A DNA stretch of 64,000 nucleotides from Aquila chrysaetos chrysaetos (GCF_900496995.4 NC_044023.1:24560453-24624452), one strand, 5' to 3'. Positions 1 to 14,946 are shown, counted from the stretch's first letter. Notes: a model not told the origin generated them from the sequence alone. A program made the numbers and translations.

Positions 1-2204
1 GTAAGGACAAGTGTCACATAATAGATATGCTATTGATAAGCTGGGGAAGCTTTCACAACAGGGAGACCCAGGAGAGCAGGGATGTTCAACAATAGCAGTA
101 AAACCAATTGTATTTGAGCAGGTTCTTCTGGTTGGAGAGCTGCACTATGCAAAGATGAAGCGCTGTGTTCACTAGAGCTGCAGCAACTGTGTGGGACTGT
201 GTCAGGAAGGCTCAAAGAGTTCTGACAAAAATAGCAGCCCTGCTGTTGTTCAGTTACATTCTGATGTTTGGTTTCTCCTTTCCCTTTTTTTAAACTTACT
301 GTGTGTTGACTGACTGTGCTGCTTTTGCAGCTCTGTGAAACATGAAGGTGGGCAGAGAAACAGCTTGTTTGTTGCCAGAGGTCTGTTCCAATAGTCCTCT
401 GAAACGCACTGGGGGCTTGCCCCAGCAGAGCTGTGCATCACACCTCCGCTACCCAGACTGGGCCAGTTCCTCTTGTGATGCCACTTGATGAGGTGCATGT
501 GAATCCTTCCTTTTAGACAAGATCAGGAATGTCCCGGCATGTTCTAAGTATAGCCACGCTAGCTTTCCAGAGAAAAAGCTGCACTAATCTGTGTTGGCAC
601 TGATTTGGCACTAGTTTCTCATGTGCCAATCATTATGATATATTTCCTTTTCCTACCCTCCCTCTAATCACTGCAGTAAGAAAAATCTGGTTTATAGTGA
701 CAGTGGCATATCCATTAGCTATTATTTAAATGTATACAGATTCATAGATGCTTAAATGTACTTAGATTCAAATGCCTCAAGGAGGAAAAGAGGACAAAAG
801 ATATTTTGTCACAAGATAATAAAAAGTACACGGTATAAGAAAAGCTACTGGTTAAACAATAGTAGAGAATTTTTTAAAATTACAGTGGACTTTTTAATAT
901 CTGTGTTTTTCAGTGTTAAGGAAAAAGACCACCCTCCCAAAGCAAGCAAAAAGATGCTCAGAGAGGCAGTCCTAGAGGAAGGAAAAGCTGAGCCAGACCT
1001 GCCGCGATTAAACAGCGGGGTGCAGGAGCACAAGGGTTCAGAACACCATTGTTAATTATTCCCCTGGCAAAACAAAGGTGCTGTTACTTAACGAGAGATG
1101 CACCTGAGCAAATCCTTGCTTGGGGCTGAGCTGCTGGAGCCAGCAGACTGTCAGCGTGGCTTCGTGCCGGGCTTAAGCAACGTACAGTCACACCACTGCT
1201 GAGAGGGCCGTGCTGCCCTGCTGCCTCCTCGGCCCTCCTCCCCATCCTCTTCCTCCAGCTGGCACCACCAGCAATGCAGTGACCCGGCTCACCATGCTGC
1301 TCTGGCTGAGGACTAAACCTACCAAAAATGTGCTGCCATTTTTTAATTCACCCAAATTAAAGAACCTCTGAAATGGAAAGTAACAGGGTATGTTCACCAG
1401 TGGCAGTGTTCCCAAAGCAGAGGAGACCTCTCAGGACTACACTACTCCAAAAAAGAAAACTTCCATTTACTGAGGACTCTCCAAAAACACAGCCCAGAAA
1501 TCAAGGTGCTGACCTCTCTGAAAATCAAGAGCGAAAGCTTGAGTTAGCTATCTCCACAGGCAAAGTGGAGACACAGCCTACATATTTGGGGTTTCAACTT
1601 CTCAAACAGCCAGATGAGCTTTTTTATCCATTTCACTGCTAGAAAATATGGCAGCGACCTTGACTACCTGCATCAGGTTTAAGAAGGATCTGTGTCCTGT
1701 TGCACTGGAATTTCACAGCACTGCAGAGGTGTGATACCCAGTTAGCTCTCACTGTAAAAACACCTCTCTCTTCGGTAAGGACATAACCCTATGTTATGGG
1801 GCAACTGTTCCAAAGCACTGGCATGTCAGGGATGTGCATTGGATGCAACCGCTCCAAAATCTGAGGAGCGGAGTAAAAACACATGTGTAAAACAGGAATT
1901 CACCAGTGCTCTGCCAGCTGTCCATATGCCCAAGATCGGTGCAAAATGTTGCTGTCAGATCTAACTGGCAATCTCAACAGTAATACAAACGACAATACAG
2001 CCTGCTTGCTCACAGGGATTCAAGGCCAGTATTATCATTTGTATTAGAGGCAACATATTGGGGGAGATTTTAATTTAACATAAAGGCTGGACTGAAAAGA
2101 GAAGAGTTCTTTCTTTTTTTAATTTCAAATACTTCAAAGAGGCATTTAGCTCTTGAGAAAGAGATAATCCTGATATTCCTGTCCTGACGAAATGAAAATC
2201 AGAA

Positions 2205-2310
2205 CAGACAGGCTGAGATGAGAGGAAACAAAGGCACAAAACTCCCTAGAAATCACACAGCACGTCACCAGCAGAGCCCAAAACTGGCCCCAGACCCCCC
2301 TTCTCCTCAG
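2205..2310 (+). repeat. MIR-like SINE remnant (degenerate)
   Basis: The order of short blocks follows the 3' half of a MIR element: a GAGATGAGAGGAAAC block, then GGCACAAA, then AATCACACAGCACGTCA, then GCAGAGCCC. This corresponds to the familiar MIR run that ends in a 'tcacacag' core. Divergence is high, as expected for an ancient amniote SINE. Similarity was judged by eye from memory of the consensus. Confidence 0.4.
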
Positions 2311-5300
2311 TCCACACCGCCTGTTGCAGGCTGCCCCGGGGCAAATGGCACTTGGTGTGCACTCGCCGACCAAGTCACTGCACGGCAGCAAGCATCGAAC
2401 AAGGGATGTACACCGATTTATCTGCACCAAGCTACAAGGCCAGGCCAGTCTGCCTTCCACAGCAGCCTCACTGGCAGCTAACGCAGAGCCTCTCGGTGCA
2501 CCGGCCAGGCCAGGGAGCGGGTCACACCTCGCAGGACACGCAGCGAGACACAGCGACCTGCCAGCAGAAATCATGGTGCTGCCGGCTCTGCAGAGCAGGC
2601 ACCGCACAGCACACCGGGCTCGAGACGGGTGGCCCCAGGACCAAGGCTGAGGCAGACCTTGGTGGTTAGTGATAACAAATTAATCTTTCGTTTCAGTTTT
2701 TAATTAAGTTCCCCTGCCTCAAAGCTGCAGAGAAAAATCCTGAAAAATAAGATCCAGGAGCATAGTAAAGGCTCAAATGTCAAAGACAAGCAATATCCCA
2801 AGCTGCTGTTGTTTTAATCGTAACTTCATTATTCTAAAGGAAGCGTCATGGTTTTCAAGGACTAACTCGTGATTTTCTAATGCTTGCATTCTGACTTTCT
2901 GTATGACACATCAAATGTCAACCAAGTCGTACATATAAGCCCACACTTCATTCTCGTCACAAGGTGCTGATTTACCTGCACTCGGGATATTCTTCCATCC
3001 TCTCTCACACTCATTCACTTACTCTCTCTCTCTCTCAAATAACTCAAAAAGAGCTACTTATATAGCTCTTTTCATGTCACAGCCTGAAGGACCTATTCAA
3101 TCTCCATTCTTTCTTTACAAACAAGTTTCAAGGCTCCTGTTCCTGGGCAGCATGAACCGAGTTATATGGGATCTCACAGCATCCTCATGACCACATAAGC
3201 ATCCCCCTTCTATAGTCACTGAACAGTACCATAACCCTCTCATCTAATATTTGCTCATCTTTTCATTCTCTTTTCACTTAAAAGTATGTGTGGAACAGGG
3301 TGTTTTCGCAGAGGTTTTGTCTGGGATTTTAGTTAGTTTTTTCCCCAGGCAGATATGCAAGATAGCCCAGAAATATTTACAGAAAAAGACTAAAAGTTGT
3401 CTCTAGCATTAACAGCTCCTTTCCCTTCTACTGGACTAAGGAAAGCAGTGCTGGGAGGTGCGGTCCTTTCTCAGTCACCATCCTGGCAGTTGCTGTCTCT
3501 TGTTTCTGTAAGCCTTGGCATCCTTCCCACGTCCCCTTTCGCTCCTGGTCTAGGTTCTTCCCAGAGCTGTTTCGTTGCCAGCTTTCGGCATCTAGCCCTT
3601 GGCATACACTTAAGAGGAGGAAATTGAGCTGACACCAGCACCAGAGCCTGCTGCAGCCTAATAGCGAATATGCTGTATGCGCACAGACCTGGGCCAGAGC
3701 AGAGGGAGCACTATTTCCTGAGAAAATCACCCAGCAATGTCACTTGTTTCATAACCAGCAAACTTGAGCCAGACCATAGAAGAACAGCATGCAAAACACT
3801 GCAGCCCTTCAACTGCAAGTGTTTTAAAAATGCTACAAAAACTCTGCATCAACACTACAAGATTTTTGCTCTAACATGTTCTGCACAACTTTAAATACCA
3901 CTAATCCACAAACGGCTTGCTATCTGAGTGCGGTTCAGGTTTGAGCATGGGGGAAAAGTTGTTGCTCCCTGTTCCCTCAACTGTCACTTCTCATCCAAAC
4001 CAGCTCCAGTTCACAGAGTATCCAGGTTAAAAAAGAAGAACCAGGTCAGCAGAAATAGAGACTGACACCTCCGTACTCTCCTACAATGTGAAAGCACTAG
4101 GGAATCGCCAGGCAAGGAAAGCCACAAATTAGGGAAGACTGGCGCCTTCCTAAAGTTCACTTCCATGTACTGATTTACCCCACAAAATAACACACAACTG
4201 ATTGAACAACACTTTTCATTCCCATTCGGGAGCCACATCCAACATACTGTAACTTAACACTGCAGGGTGTTTTTCACTGCAGCCTTCACCAAAATGCAGG
4301 AAAGTTAGTCCCCTGGAAACTGTATCACACATACATCAAATGAAACACACATAACACAAGTATAGCTTGGTACCACAGCAAACTGCAAAAGCAATGAACA
4401 CACACGGGTAATGGGTGTAACTCTATGGAGGGATTTTCATGTCCTCCAAAACAAAATCTTACAGATAGGAATTTGTCTCAGCAGTAAATTGGATTCATTA
4501 CTCCAAAAGGGTCATCCTCTGGCCCTATGAAATGAGTTTGATGATGTTTCAGAATTCCAAAATAACAAGTCTTGATTCTCTGGCTTCACTATTTTGCAGC
4601 TAAGACAAATCACTGTCTTGCACTGGAGAGAGTCCCTCAAGCACAGGGCGAGGCATGCTGGTGGGGCAGCATTAGAAAGCAAGGCGGCCTTGCCAGAGGA
4701 TTGGTATACACAGCCCAGGAGACTAATGAACTAGGAATTACTGTGATGACTGCAAGTATTTCATACGAGCCACATTTGATGAAAAAAGTCTGCTTTTAAC
4801 AGCTATGTAGTCATGGATATAGAACAAACAAATCACTAAATTGCAGAAAAACAGTAAGAAAATTTAAACCTGGAGTTTGTTCTAGACTCTGCTCCCTGTG
4901 GAGTTGCACAACTTTCCCAGTTTCACTTTAAAATACTTTCATAATTTAATTACAAATAGCTGGGGCTCAAGTGAAGTCTGGATTCCCCACAGTTGATTTC
5001 ACAGATTGAGTTCAACAATATCTAACTCAGAAGGCATCTCCCCTTAGCCTCTTAAAAATGTAGTGCTGTAGAATCTGTTAAGTAATCAGCCAGATATCTG
5101 CTTAAAAAGAACATTCATCACAGCGCAATAATACTGAAAAGTTCATAGGTAAACCAGGACATGCAAGGGGTTTGTTTCTGGCCTAAAAGAGCACATAAAT
5201 GTATGATGAATTCATACAGATCAGTGGCGTTTCATGAGACCCCTGTGGTGACTGTAGGTTTGGAATGGAAACTTAACTATCAAATCTGAGTTTTCATCTT

Positions 5301-8209
5301 ACTTACTTACATCATCTTTTTAAAAGGATTTAGGATGAAGGTGTAGTAGTAAGCATACATGTTATTCAGGATTACTTCTTTTCCTAGAAGAGGAAGGTCT
5401 GTCCACCCACAGCAATCTGAAGCACGTATAACTCCCTACAAGTCACCATGTGAACTGTGCAAGTACCGAGGACCAAAGGAACTGCTGCATTTGGCAGAAG
5501 AACAGATAGTAGAAAATGCAGCATTTACACATTGCTGTTTCTCATCATGACACTCCCTGCACAACACTTGCAAAAGAGAAGGGGACCGCATTGCAAGCAG
5601 GCACCTTCCTGGTACCAGTATTAAGCACAAACAATATTGATAAACAGGTCATTCAGCCTGCAGGGGAGGGAGAGGAGAGTCCGGTGGCAAGGCACGTGCA
5701 ACGAGTCAAGCCACAGCTTGAAGCAGCAACTGCCAGCATGTAGAATAAACACAGTGAAGAGGGAATGGGAGGGGAAAAAAAAGTCACAAATTTTCTTCCA
5801 CTGCTCCAAAAGCTTTCCAGCTGGGCCTTGGGGGCAGCTCCCATCTGGCAGGCAGATCCTGAGCCCACGCTGCAGAGGGGGCTGCATCCTCCCTCCTCCC
5901 TGGCTGCCCCAAGGAGGTTAAACAGCAACTGTCCTGGGTGCCCTGCTCTCAGACATGCTGTCTGTTCTGTTTACTGTCAAGTGCTCAAGAGGAGACAACC
6001 AAGGTATGAACACTTTCTTTGGGTTTTTTAATTGGTTTAAGCCAGCATTTACATAGCAGTAATTCAAAGCTGTTAATACAAAACGCAAGCGGAGAGCACA
6101 GTTGCAAAGTCCTTGTGTCACTGTAGATGCAATGGTCAAGAACAGGAATCCCACTGTAACAGCCATGTTCAAACTCAGAAGAAACGCAGGCAGACTCCAA
6201 AACCATTCACATGTGTGGGGGTGGGTTTTTTTTTTAAAAAGCAAGAAAAATATCACAACGTTTTTTAATTTAAAATGGTCATTTCCGCTGTTCTCTCTCC
6301 CTTTAAAATGGGGGTGAAGATACTGAACGTTTTCTTAAGAATGTTTTCAGAATTGTCCAGAAGTCTGGCATCAGTCACAGTGTCAGCTAAACCTCTTACT
6401 AGCTCCTCCTTTTCTTGTAGCATCACCATTCTGAATCCTCAGAACCCCACATGCCTTTCTTCTTCCACCTCACATTCCTTAGCAAGGTGGAAGCACACAG
6501 ATGGTTTTCCACTTCTTACTCTCTTCCAATTGTCCTTCCATGTGCGGGAGTCAAGTATTCTCTCCACATAATAATTTCTGTTTAAGAAAGAGTGAAGCAT
6601 AAATGGAAGCATCACCTGAATCATGATATTGCTTTCACTATTCTTCATGTACAAATACCCTGAAAAATTATTTGTAAAGACATGAATTCTTTCGTCCAGC
6701 AATCTCAAAGCACAAAGGAACCAAGTTAGTGCAGATGTGATGTGACTCTCATTCAGTCTTTTCATCGCACACTGTTCTCACCTTGGTTACATTCTCTGTT
6801 TTATACACCTGCAGCATTCAGACCTCTCACTGTCCAGATGATATTTTCTCATGAAATGCACCTTTCTAAATGAGATTTCTGATTTGCACATGCTAGTGCT
6901 CCTAGGGGTGAAAAGAACTTTGTTGTTAGCAAATGAACATAGTTCATGGGACTGAATTAAGTACTTGCCATATCCCATTAAAAGGCAGAGATGAATTTGG
7001 ATAAATCTTACACTGCAAATGTTGTATCTAGTTTCTTTATGTCTGTTACATAGACACACAGAATAAGTAGGATTCAGTCATTTCGTTCATGGAAACCCCC
7101 TTTCAGAGTGAGTCACAGTAAGACCAGCTTCCTGCCAACGCAAACTCCTGCTACAGTCACTTCTGAGCAGCTCTACCAAATGAGAAGCACAGGAATATGA
7201 TTCCAAAGGTGCATTTTTGTGCAAAATAGAATTCAAGTAGGTGATCAAAGTGTTTGTTTCACATGTTAAAAGACAGTGCAGGCTTCCCACTTAAAAGCGG
7301 TTATGTTTAAAATAGAAATTTTAATAGATTTTAAAAAAACCAAAACCCCAGGCTCCCCAAAAGGTCTTTTAAGTGTGTGCCAGTCTTCTTTCAAATATTC
7401 TTAACACAAGGATTTCCATTTAGTAACATAATTTAAATCTTCTATGTAGGATATATTTGCAGAAATTAGATTACAATTAAGCTAAACTGTTTGCAGTCGT
7501 GTTCAGCTGCAATGCCCATACAGGTTATACACAGGCTAAGATAGTTCTCAGCAGAGTCATTGTCACAAAGGTCACTCAAATTTTTGCCAAGCTTCTGCTG
7601 TTTAAGAAGTTGTAATTTCCCAGAAAAGTCAATGGAGCCTCACTGCGGCACGCACACTGCTATACGTAGTATACAGTACTTATTAATTCCCAATACATAC
7701 ACCACCTCAAATGTCAGTGTAGTCTATTCGAAATTCACTAAAATAATTTTGCTTTTTCTACCATAGAAATGACTAACAATGAGTTGGAAACAATTGAACA
7801 GTCACGAACAAAGGTCTGAAACAACAACTTTTATGTATGGACAGTTTTACTGACAGATGCTTATTATGATGACTTCAGAGAAAGAAAGAGGTCAAAGCAC
7901 ATTTGTGCCACCACTTTGAATACAGCAGCCTGGTTCTATAGAAAAGAGGCTGAAACCAACTTTTCCCAGCTCAAAATATCAGAGTAGGATTGCTGAGCAT
8001 CTAATACATATTTTGAATGTATGGTTTAACACAACAGACGTTAGAACAACAGCTAGGCGTCTTACAAATCCTTGCATCCCCATAGCAGGGTCACAGAGAG
8101 TTTAATGGCAGGTAAATTAATAGAACTCTTTTGATATTGCAATACATTACAGATCTTGTAAGATTCCATCCTAGAGAATAATTAAAAAGACTTTACAAGA
8201 TAGCTTTTC

Positions 8210-8225
8210 GGGGGGGGGGGGGGGG
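8210..8225 (+). repeat. Poly-G run of 16, then CGGGAGGGAG
   Basis: Sixteen consecutive G residues are followed directly by further short G runs. The tract could form a G-quadruplex on the + strand and its assembled length may be unreliable. No gene is nearby. Confidence 0.9.
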
Positions 8226-8974
8226 CGGGAGGGAGAGACTTTATAATTCTATTAGACTCTATTCTGGCCCCTAAGTGATATTTGGCAGGTCTTTTAATAT
8301 GCAAGCCTCAATTTACTTGCTAATAAATTAGCTGTTAGGAAAACAAAGCTTCCCATGAAAGGTATTAGTAAAACACAAATGCAAACTATGGAGATGTTCA
8401 TCAGTATCTGTGGTATCTCACAGAAGTTGTACATTCTTGTAGCATCAGTATCCTTTTGGACTCAGGAACTAATCAGACACATCAGGTGTAACAGAAAACA
8501 TGACAATGCACATTGCAGGGCCACAACAAGATTATCTCCCCTGCTTCTGAATTATGACTAAGAATTAAGAATTCTGAATTAAGAATGAGGAATGGGACTA
8601 GTAGGGAGTTCCTGCTTCACAGGTCCTATGTCAGTAAGAGGAGTTTAGATACCTAACTGTCAGGAAAGTCTCCTCCATCCCACGCTCCTTTAGCCTTAGC
8701 ATGGTTGAAGAGTGGGGAACAAAATTCTTGTATTTAATCTCAGTATTTATAGCTGCAGTTTAAAGGAAATAATGTTTTGACCCTTCTGCCATGGACAAAG
8801 GCAAAAGATTGTTCCTTTGCTCTTAGCCTTATAGTATTTTTAAATTGTGTTACCCTCACACACCTCCCCCATTTCCTTGTCCCATTTTTTTTGAAGAAAA
8901 GACAGTTCCAGTTTGGTCAAATTCTCTTAGAAGTCATGCTTTTTATACCATGCTCCTTTCACCTTTTGAATACT

Positions 8975-9190
8975 GTCATGATTTAACCCCAGCTGGCAAC
9001 TAAGCACCACACAGCTGCTCGCTCACTCTCCCCTGGTGGGATGGACGAGAGAATTGGAAGAGTAAAAGTGAGAAAACTCGTGGGTTGAGACAAAGACAGA
9101 TTAATAAGTAAAGCAAAAGCTGTGCACACAAGCAAAGCAAACCAAGGAATTCATTCACCACTACCCATCGACAGGCAGTGACTTAGCAAT
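8975..9190. mobile_element. Fragment of an avian endogenous retrovirus LTR
   Basis: The segment beginning TGTCATGATTTAACCCCAGC and continuing through a run of short landmarks (GCACCACACAGCTGCT, GTAAAAGTGAGAAAACTCG, AAGGAATTCATTCACCACT) reads like one end of an LTR family that is very common in neoavian bird genomes. Only about 215 bases are present. The other LTR end, a second LTR and any gag, pol or env coding sequence are absent, so this is a truncated solo-LTR piece. I recognise the family from memory and do not assign a formal repeat name; its orientation is uncertain. It is the best single hint in the window that the host belongs to Neoaves rather than to the chicken/duck clade. Confidence 0.65.
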
Positions 9191-12100
9191 TCAGAAACTT
9201 CATGTAGGACCAGACTGTTTCAGTGAGGAGAAATCATCCAGGCTTGGTTTACACTTGAATAAGGTTAGCATGGATATTTCAGTTAGGGTGGGGAAAGCTA
9301 TCCCTAACAGGCATACCTAACCCACCACTGACACAAATAATTTCTATCAATGAAAGGACCTCTACTATTATGTCCAGGGAACTGGTTTTTGGTTTGCTTT
9401 TTTTTTTTCCAAAACTGTTCATTTCCCTTCTACAAACACAAAACAGTGTCCTCTGGGAGAGCCTGGCAGTCCAGCTCCACTGCCTTTGCTGTACCAGCAC
9501 AGCCTTGGAGAGGCAGATACGTCCTTCATAATTCAGAACAACTTTTTGGTGCCACTATTTCCCCAGAGTGGGCGAAAGCAGGATGGCCGCGTACAAGGAC
9601 TGTAGCTTCACACAGGCTGTATCGCTCCTCGGTTACCTCCTGCACCCAAGCAGCACACCTGACACAACACCTTTGAAGGCTTAAGCAGCAACAACTTCAA
9701 ACAGCCAAAATACCATATCCTCGCCAGAGCTGCAGAAAGCCACAGAAGAGCTAGCAGTAAAGTTGGAGGAAAGATGGAGCTCTAAAGATTTAAGTTTAGT
9801 AAAACTTCTTTTATTGGAGGGCAGAAGGGGCAGGGGGTAAAATTCAAACCAAAAAGTTTCCATGGGCTTTATTACCCTCTCCTCCCACTACAGCTATGAA
9901 TAGACCAACTGATAATATTTTGCCTTCAAACTTTGCCTCATAAAAGAATTAAACAAATTTCAGCTTCAGAAATGTATATATCCTGTGATAGTGTATTCAT
10001 TAAAACACCCAGAGGCTGCGATTCAAACTGCAGTAAATGGGACAAGCAGATCTCCATTTTAGATTCTCATTATTACAATTCCCTTTCAATTAAACAACTT
10101 TCTTAAAGTAGCAGAGAGAAAGCAGAAGATTTGCTTCCTTTAAATTATCCATTGGTCAGTGGCAATGGCCTCTTCCTGCAGCCTTTCTCTTGTGTGTGGT
10201 CTCCTCGATCAAGCTGCTTTATTTAAAACACATGAAAGCAGCCTGCTCAGTCTGAACTGCTGACTGAAGCTGAAACACATATGAAAAACCCTTAGCCGCA
10301 GGAAGGATCCAAAAAGTCCTTCTGATTCAGGCTTCTCAGCAGGAGGCAACTTTTTATTATACACACGTACTCCCACACATAAAAATGAAAATCCGCTAGC
10401 TGGTAATGGCCAAATCATGTTTTGGTAGAAGCAGAGGCGGCGTGCTGAGAGCGCATTCCCCTGGCCACGCTGTGGGGGGGAATGTGTCTGTCCATTCAGA
10501 AAAATGTGAAACATGCTGATACCCGTGGTCTGCATGGACTGAGCCACTGCGTCCAGCACTTTGGGCTGAATCTCTGACCATGGCCCCATGGACATACTCC
10601 ATGCACCAGCACCACACCTTCACCTCTGCACCGAGATGTGCTGCTACCCTGCACACACCCATGCGCAGAAAGCCTGAGCTTTGCTGCAAGTCCAGTAGCA
10701 CACAAACCCAGCACCAACAGGAGACTTAAACGGTCTCCTGATGAAAGAATCAGCACATTTACACACAGTGTTTAATAAGTTCTGAGTGTTGTGGACAATG
10801 CTGCAGCTAGCATAACGCCATTTACAGAAATGCACCAAGCTCAAACACTGTTTTTTTCCCAGCCATGTGTGCTGGTCATACTGGGAAGTTTTGAATGATG
10901 ATGGAAGGATGTGACAACCCAACAAAACTAAGAGCTGCTTCTCTTAGCAGCCACCTGACGATGCTTTGCTGTTTCCATTAAAAAACTCCTAAGGACACAA
11001 ACTTCTAACATTAATGAAGAACATTTTACAAATATAGCCAAGTCTTGGCAGCGGCACAGCAGATCCACTGCAGTAATTTAATGATCTCCTCTACTGACAA
11101 CAGTGAATCCTGGGTATGTTTTATGGTAATTTATGCAGAGGAACTTTCATTCTGTACCATCGCAGGCAGGGAAGCCATCACAGCTGTTGTCCAGTGAAGG
11201 CAATTTCAACAACAGATGGATTGAACATTGCACAAACCTGCCTTGGGTTTTGAAAGATGGTGTATGAATGACCCTGTTTACTCAAAGATCCTATCACAGG
11301 TAGACCTATCAGAAGAAACAAAAGTGTTCATGTATACCACTCCTTCCCCCTTCCTCTTCCCCAAGGAAAGTGAGCCCAGGTACAAAGAAAGGAAATCTTA
11401 AAAACACATTGTGGGTTTGCTTCCAGAACTGTTAGAAATAAGTTTAGGGATTATTAGTTTTCCAATCTTTAAAGCTCATGCTAGCTCAGCACGCACTTTG
11501 ACAAATCCCTGTTTTCTGGATGTCAAAGCAGATTCAAGACCATGAAGTTGTAACCCCTACTGGAAGAGCAAGAACTCCTGAACTGTGCAACCTCGTCTCT
11601 TCCCCACACAGGCCACTGAGACAGCACAAAGGACTGGATCCCATTAGACCTGTCTGACTGGTTTACAGCTTACACCACAGGCTATCTATCCACACTTCAT
11701 TCAGACATTAACAGCACCATTTGAGGTTAAAATCCCATGAAAATTTTTGAATTGTAAGCTACTTTGTCTTTGCCTTCTTTTTTATTTGTGTGTGTAAGAG
11801 TATCTCTTCATGAAGTTATCTCAAAGTAAACTTGGCTGTCAGCTAGCAAGTAGATGCTTGTAGGTTAAAAGGTTACCTGAACAAATCCCAATACTTAACT
11901 CTCACTTCTGTAGTGAATCCATGGCAACTTTCTGTGTAGCAGTGAAGTACCCCAGAAGAGGAAGTAAAACCAGTACCAAAAAGCAGGCAGCAAGAGTGAC
12001 ATTTGAAGAGGAAGTGGTAAAGCTATCACCCAAAGTCCCCTGAAAGCAGTACTTTCTTAAAGAGGTTATAGAAGGAAAGAGCCTGACACCCTCACATGCA

Positions 12101-14946
12101 TTTTTCACTGAAAAGCTTTCTATACTGCTCATAATATTTTTTATATTGGAAGAGCAAACTTTTTATTTCACTTCTCAATGCCTATATTTTAATACAAAAC
12201 TAGATGCCCGGCAAGTTTGCTATTACTCCAGAAGGAATCAGAACAACAAAGAATGACAGCGCATAGATCAGCACTGTTCAGTCAGCTTGTTTCTCAAGCG
12301 AGTTGGCAATGCACGCACACCACAGCAGAGCAACCACTGAAGGCCCACCAGAGATGTGCGTTACCAGTGATTAAAGTGCTGGGAGTGAATAAGTGACAGG
12401 AAGTTTAAAACAGGATTTAATTCTCTAATCTAAAACAGTCGTTCAGGATGCCCCAGAAGCAACAATGAGAGAAAAAAAACTGATCCAGAGGTCAGAGAAT
12501 CATGTGCTAGGCCTTCTTATGGAGCCTTCATGCTGTCATTTACAAAGAGGCATTTAATTACCATATCCAAGTAAACTAATCTGCGAGTGCGAAAATTTCT
12601 TTTCTAGGTGAGCAGTTCCCCACCTAAGGAAACTACACATCTGCACCCCTGGCCATTCCTGGTAGGAGCATCAGCACCACAAACGTTGCCTCCAGGAGGC
12701 CGGCATAACTCTCTAGGTGCACTAGAACTACTATACAGATCAAACTAGATAAAATCCTTTTTGGGGACGCATGTCCACTGATGAAAACCTTCTCATAAAG
12801 AGACTGCAACTTAATAGATTCATTAGAAAGAATACAAGTGAGAAGATTTGAAGTGATTCAAGCAAGGAAACTGGGAAAGCCACAACTTTTCTCAGCCTTG
12901 TTGCTGATACGTTGTATGATCTTCAGCAGGTCTCGAAACACTCAAGCCTTGGCCAAGACCTGGGAGCAACTCCCATCCATCAACATGCAGAGACCAGCCA
13001 GGCAGTTTCTAATAAGGGACCTAGAATACTCCAAAGGCTTTGGTTGCTTGTTTTGGAAACATCTTAGTTATTAAGGAATGGAAGAAAGAGGGAGATAATG
13101 TTTTTGGTTTATATATCAATGAATCAGCGTCATCACAGCAATAAAGACAGCTTTTGATTTAGGTACTAACTTATTGTACAAGAAGCTACAAGTAAAGTTT
13201 AGCTTTTGATTTCCTTTCACAGTCTTCCTGCTCAGAAAAACAGATCGTATTTCAAAAGAAGACCAGGACAATTCAACTTGGTCCCAGCAGAGCATAGTTT
13301 GTGGGCTCTTTGCTACTCTCCCCTCTTCTGTTTAGTAATGAAGGTATTATCATTGTCCACTTCATCTTAGAAACCTGCCTTTCTTTACTATCAATTACTC
13401 AAGCTTAAGTTCTGGTCTAATGAATCACTCACATTTACAAACACAAAGGACGTTAAGTGACAGGCCAGTGAGTCACTGCTGTCACTCTTAAGACCTGAAT
13501 TGTTTGATTCCTCAGTGTCACAGGCGGTGTAAACTGTACACATCTCCACTAAACCGGCATGGCAGTGCTCTATCGCCTCTTGGCATACGACTACACGAAA
13601 CATCAATCAAAGGAACTGTCTGTCCACTGTCCTCTACGAGGTCCAGTAGTCCTCTGCTGCCAGTTTGTTACTTCTGCTCTCTCATACCCTAATTAGTATT
13701 ATTTCTATGTCAGACTTTCTCGCTGTACAGAATGTCCGTATTTTCATCTCCCCTCCATACTCACAGTCTCACTGTGGGTATTACTATTACTATTGCTGTT
13801 GTTGTTTTCTGTTCCCAATAAGCAGCTACATGAAAATTACTGATAGCAATGACTGAATACACAGCAAGGCTCTCCTCAGCCAAGGAAAGGATGGAAAGCA
13901 CTGACAGGTTACATGAAACACAAGGAACTAGAGTCCAGTAACATCCAGAATGTCCTTCTCCAAAACTGGCCTAGCAGTGTTCCCAAGTACTAGAAAGATT
14001 TGTGGATGTGAAGCAATAATCAAGTTTTTCCTCAGGTTTAAACTTGTAATCTGATCAGCTGCAGGAGCTGGAAGAAAGAAATCTCTGCCACGTGTCAAGG
14101 CCTGGTGATATATTTGTATGGGGAATGAGAAGAAACATTCTGCTGTATCAGATGTTAATCTGTATAAAAGATCTGACCTATCAATCAGGGCCAATAACCT
14201 GATCCAGTATCAGGAATTCTTAATCCGGGGTGTGGCTTTTCTGGCTGGAACATTCTCCTTTTTATATAAAATCACTCCTCAAGGAGACAACTTGGATCCT
14301 ACCCAACAAGATACAAGAAAGAACTCTGCTCCAAAGCTTTGGAAAGTAACATCAGGCATGCAATGTATTTAACAGACCTATAAAATACTGGTTCCTTGTA
14401 AAAAAAAACAGTACAAATAATTAATCATGGGAGCGGTTTAACTTGCACCTGAAGGATTCTCTACCAGCTGATGGTTTTATATTAAGGTCATTTTTTTCAA
14501 AACTATGCTATAGGTAAACAGAAGATACAGGCTGGATGCAGGAATTATTGAGTGAAGCTTCATGTAACAGACCTGACCAGAAGTCACAAAAATGGCTCCG
14601 TCTTTAACACTGAAGTTCAAAGAATTTTACATTGTTTTTAATGTAGTATGCCAAACCCCCACAGTTGTAAAATATATCAACATCTCATCTCAGTAGTGAA
14701 GGAACTTGATTTTTGTCTAAAAGATCCCACACACTTCTCATTCTCAGTGTCACTAAGGATCCCAATAAAAATAAATGGCTAAGGGATCTATTCTGTCAGA
14801 ATACAAACTGAAAGAACCTATTCTCTTACACCCATGCCTTGAATTCTCCTTCCAGCATTAGGCTGACTAAATCAAAACTTACTTTCCAGCTAGCTAGCAA
14901 GAGCCCCAATTAGGCGGTTTGATGAGGAGCACGCTGTGCCAGTTTC

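Larger units (their letters stand above)
1..8974. other. Non-coding stretch, no gene recognised
   Basis: I see no convincing exon on either strand in these 9 kb. Open frames are short, often need non-ATG starts, are not flanked by good splice sites and resemble no family I know. The DNA is AT-rich with short simple repeats, for example a TC run near 3013-3036 and a 16-base G run at 8210-8225. A MIR-like remnant lies near 2205-2310. In human, SRGAP3 lies on the far side of THUMPD3, so this could be intergenic DNA or a long first intron of such a neighbour; the sequence alone does not decide. Confidence 0.6.

Noticed and set aside
2146-2669. Cluster of overlapping frames on both strands near 2.1-2.7 kb
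   Set aside because: A moderately GC-rich patch that overlaps a MIR-like remnant. Frames on both strands are mutually exclusive and unlike any protein I know.
10209-10925. Overlapping minus-strand frames of 86-128 codons
   Set aside because: Three frames overlap on the same DNA, with no splice consensus and no recognisable domain.
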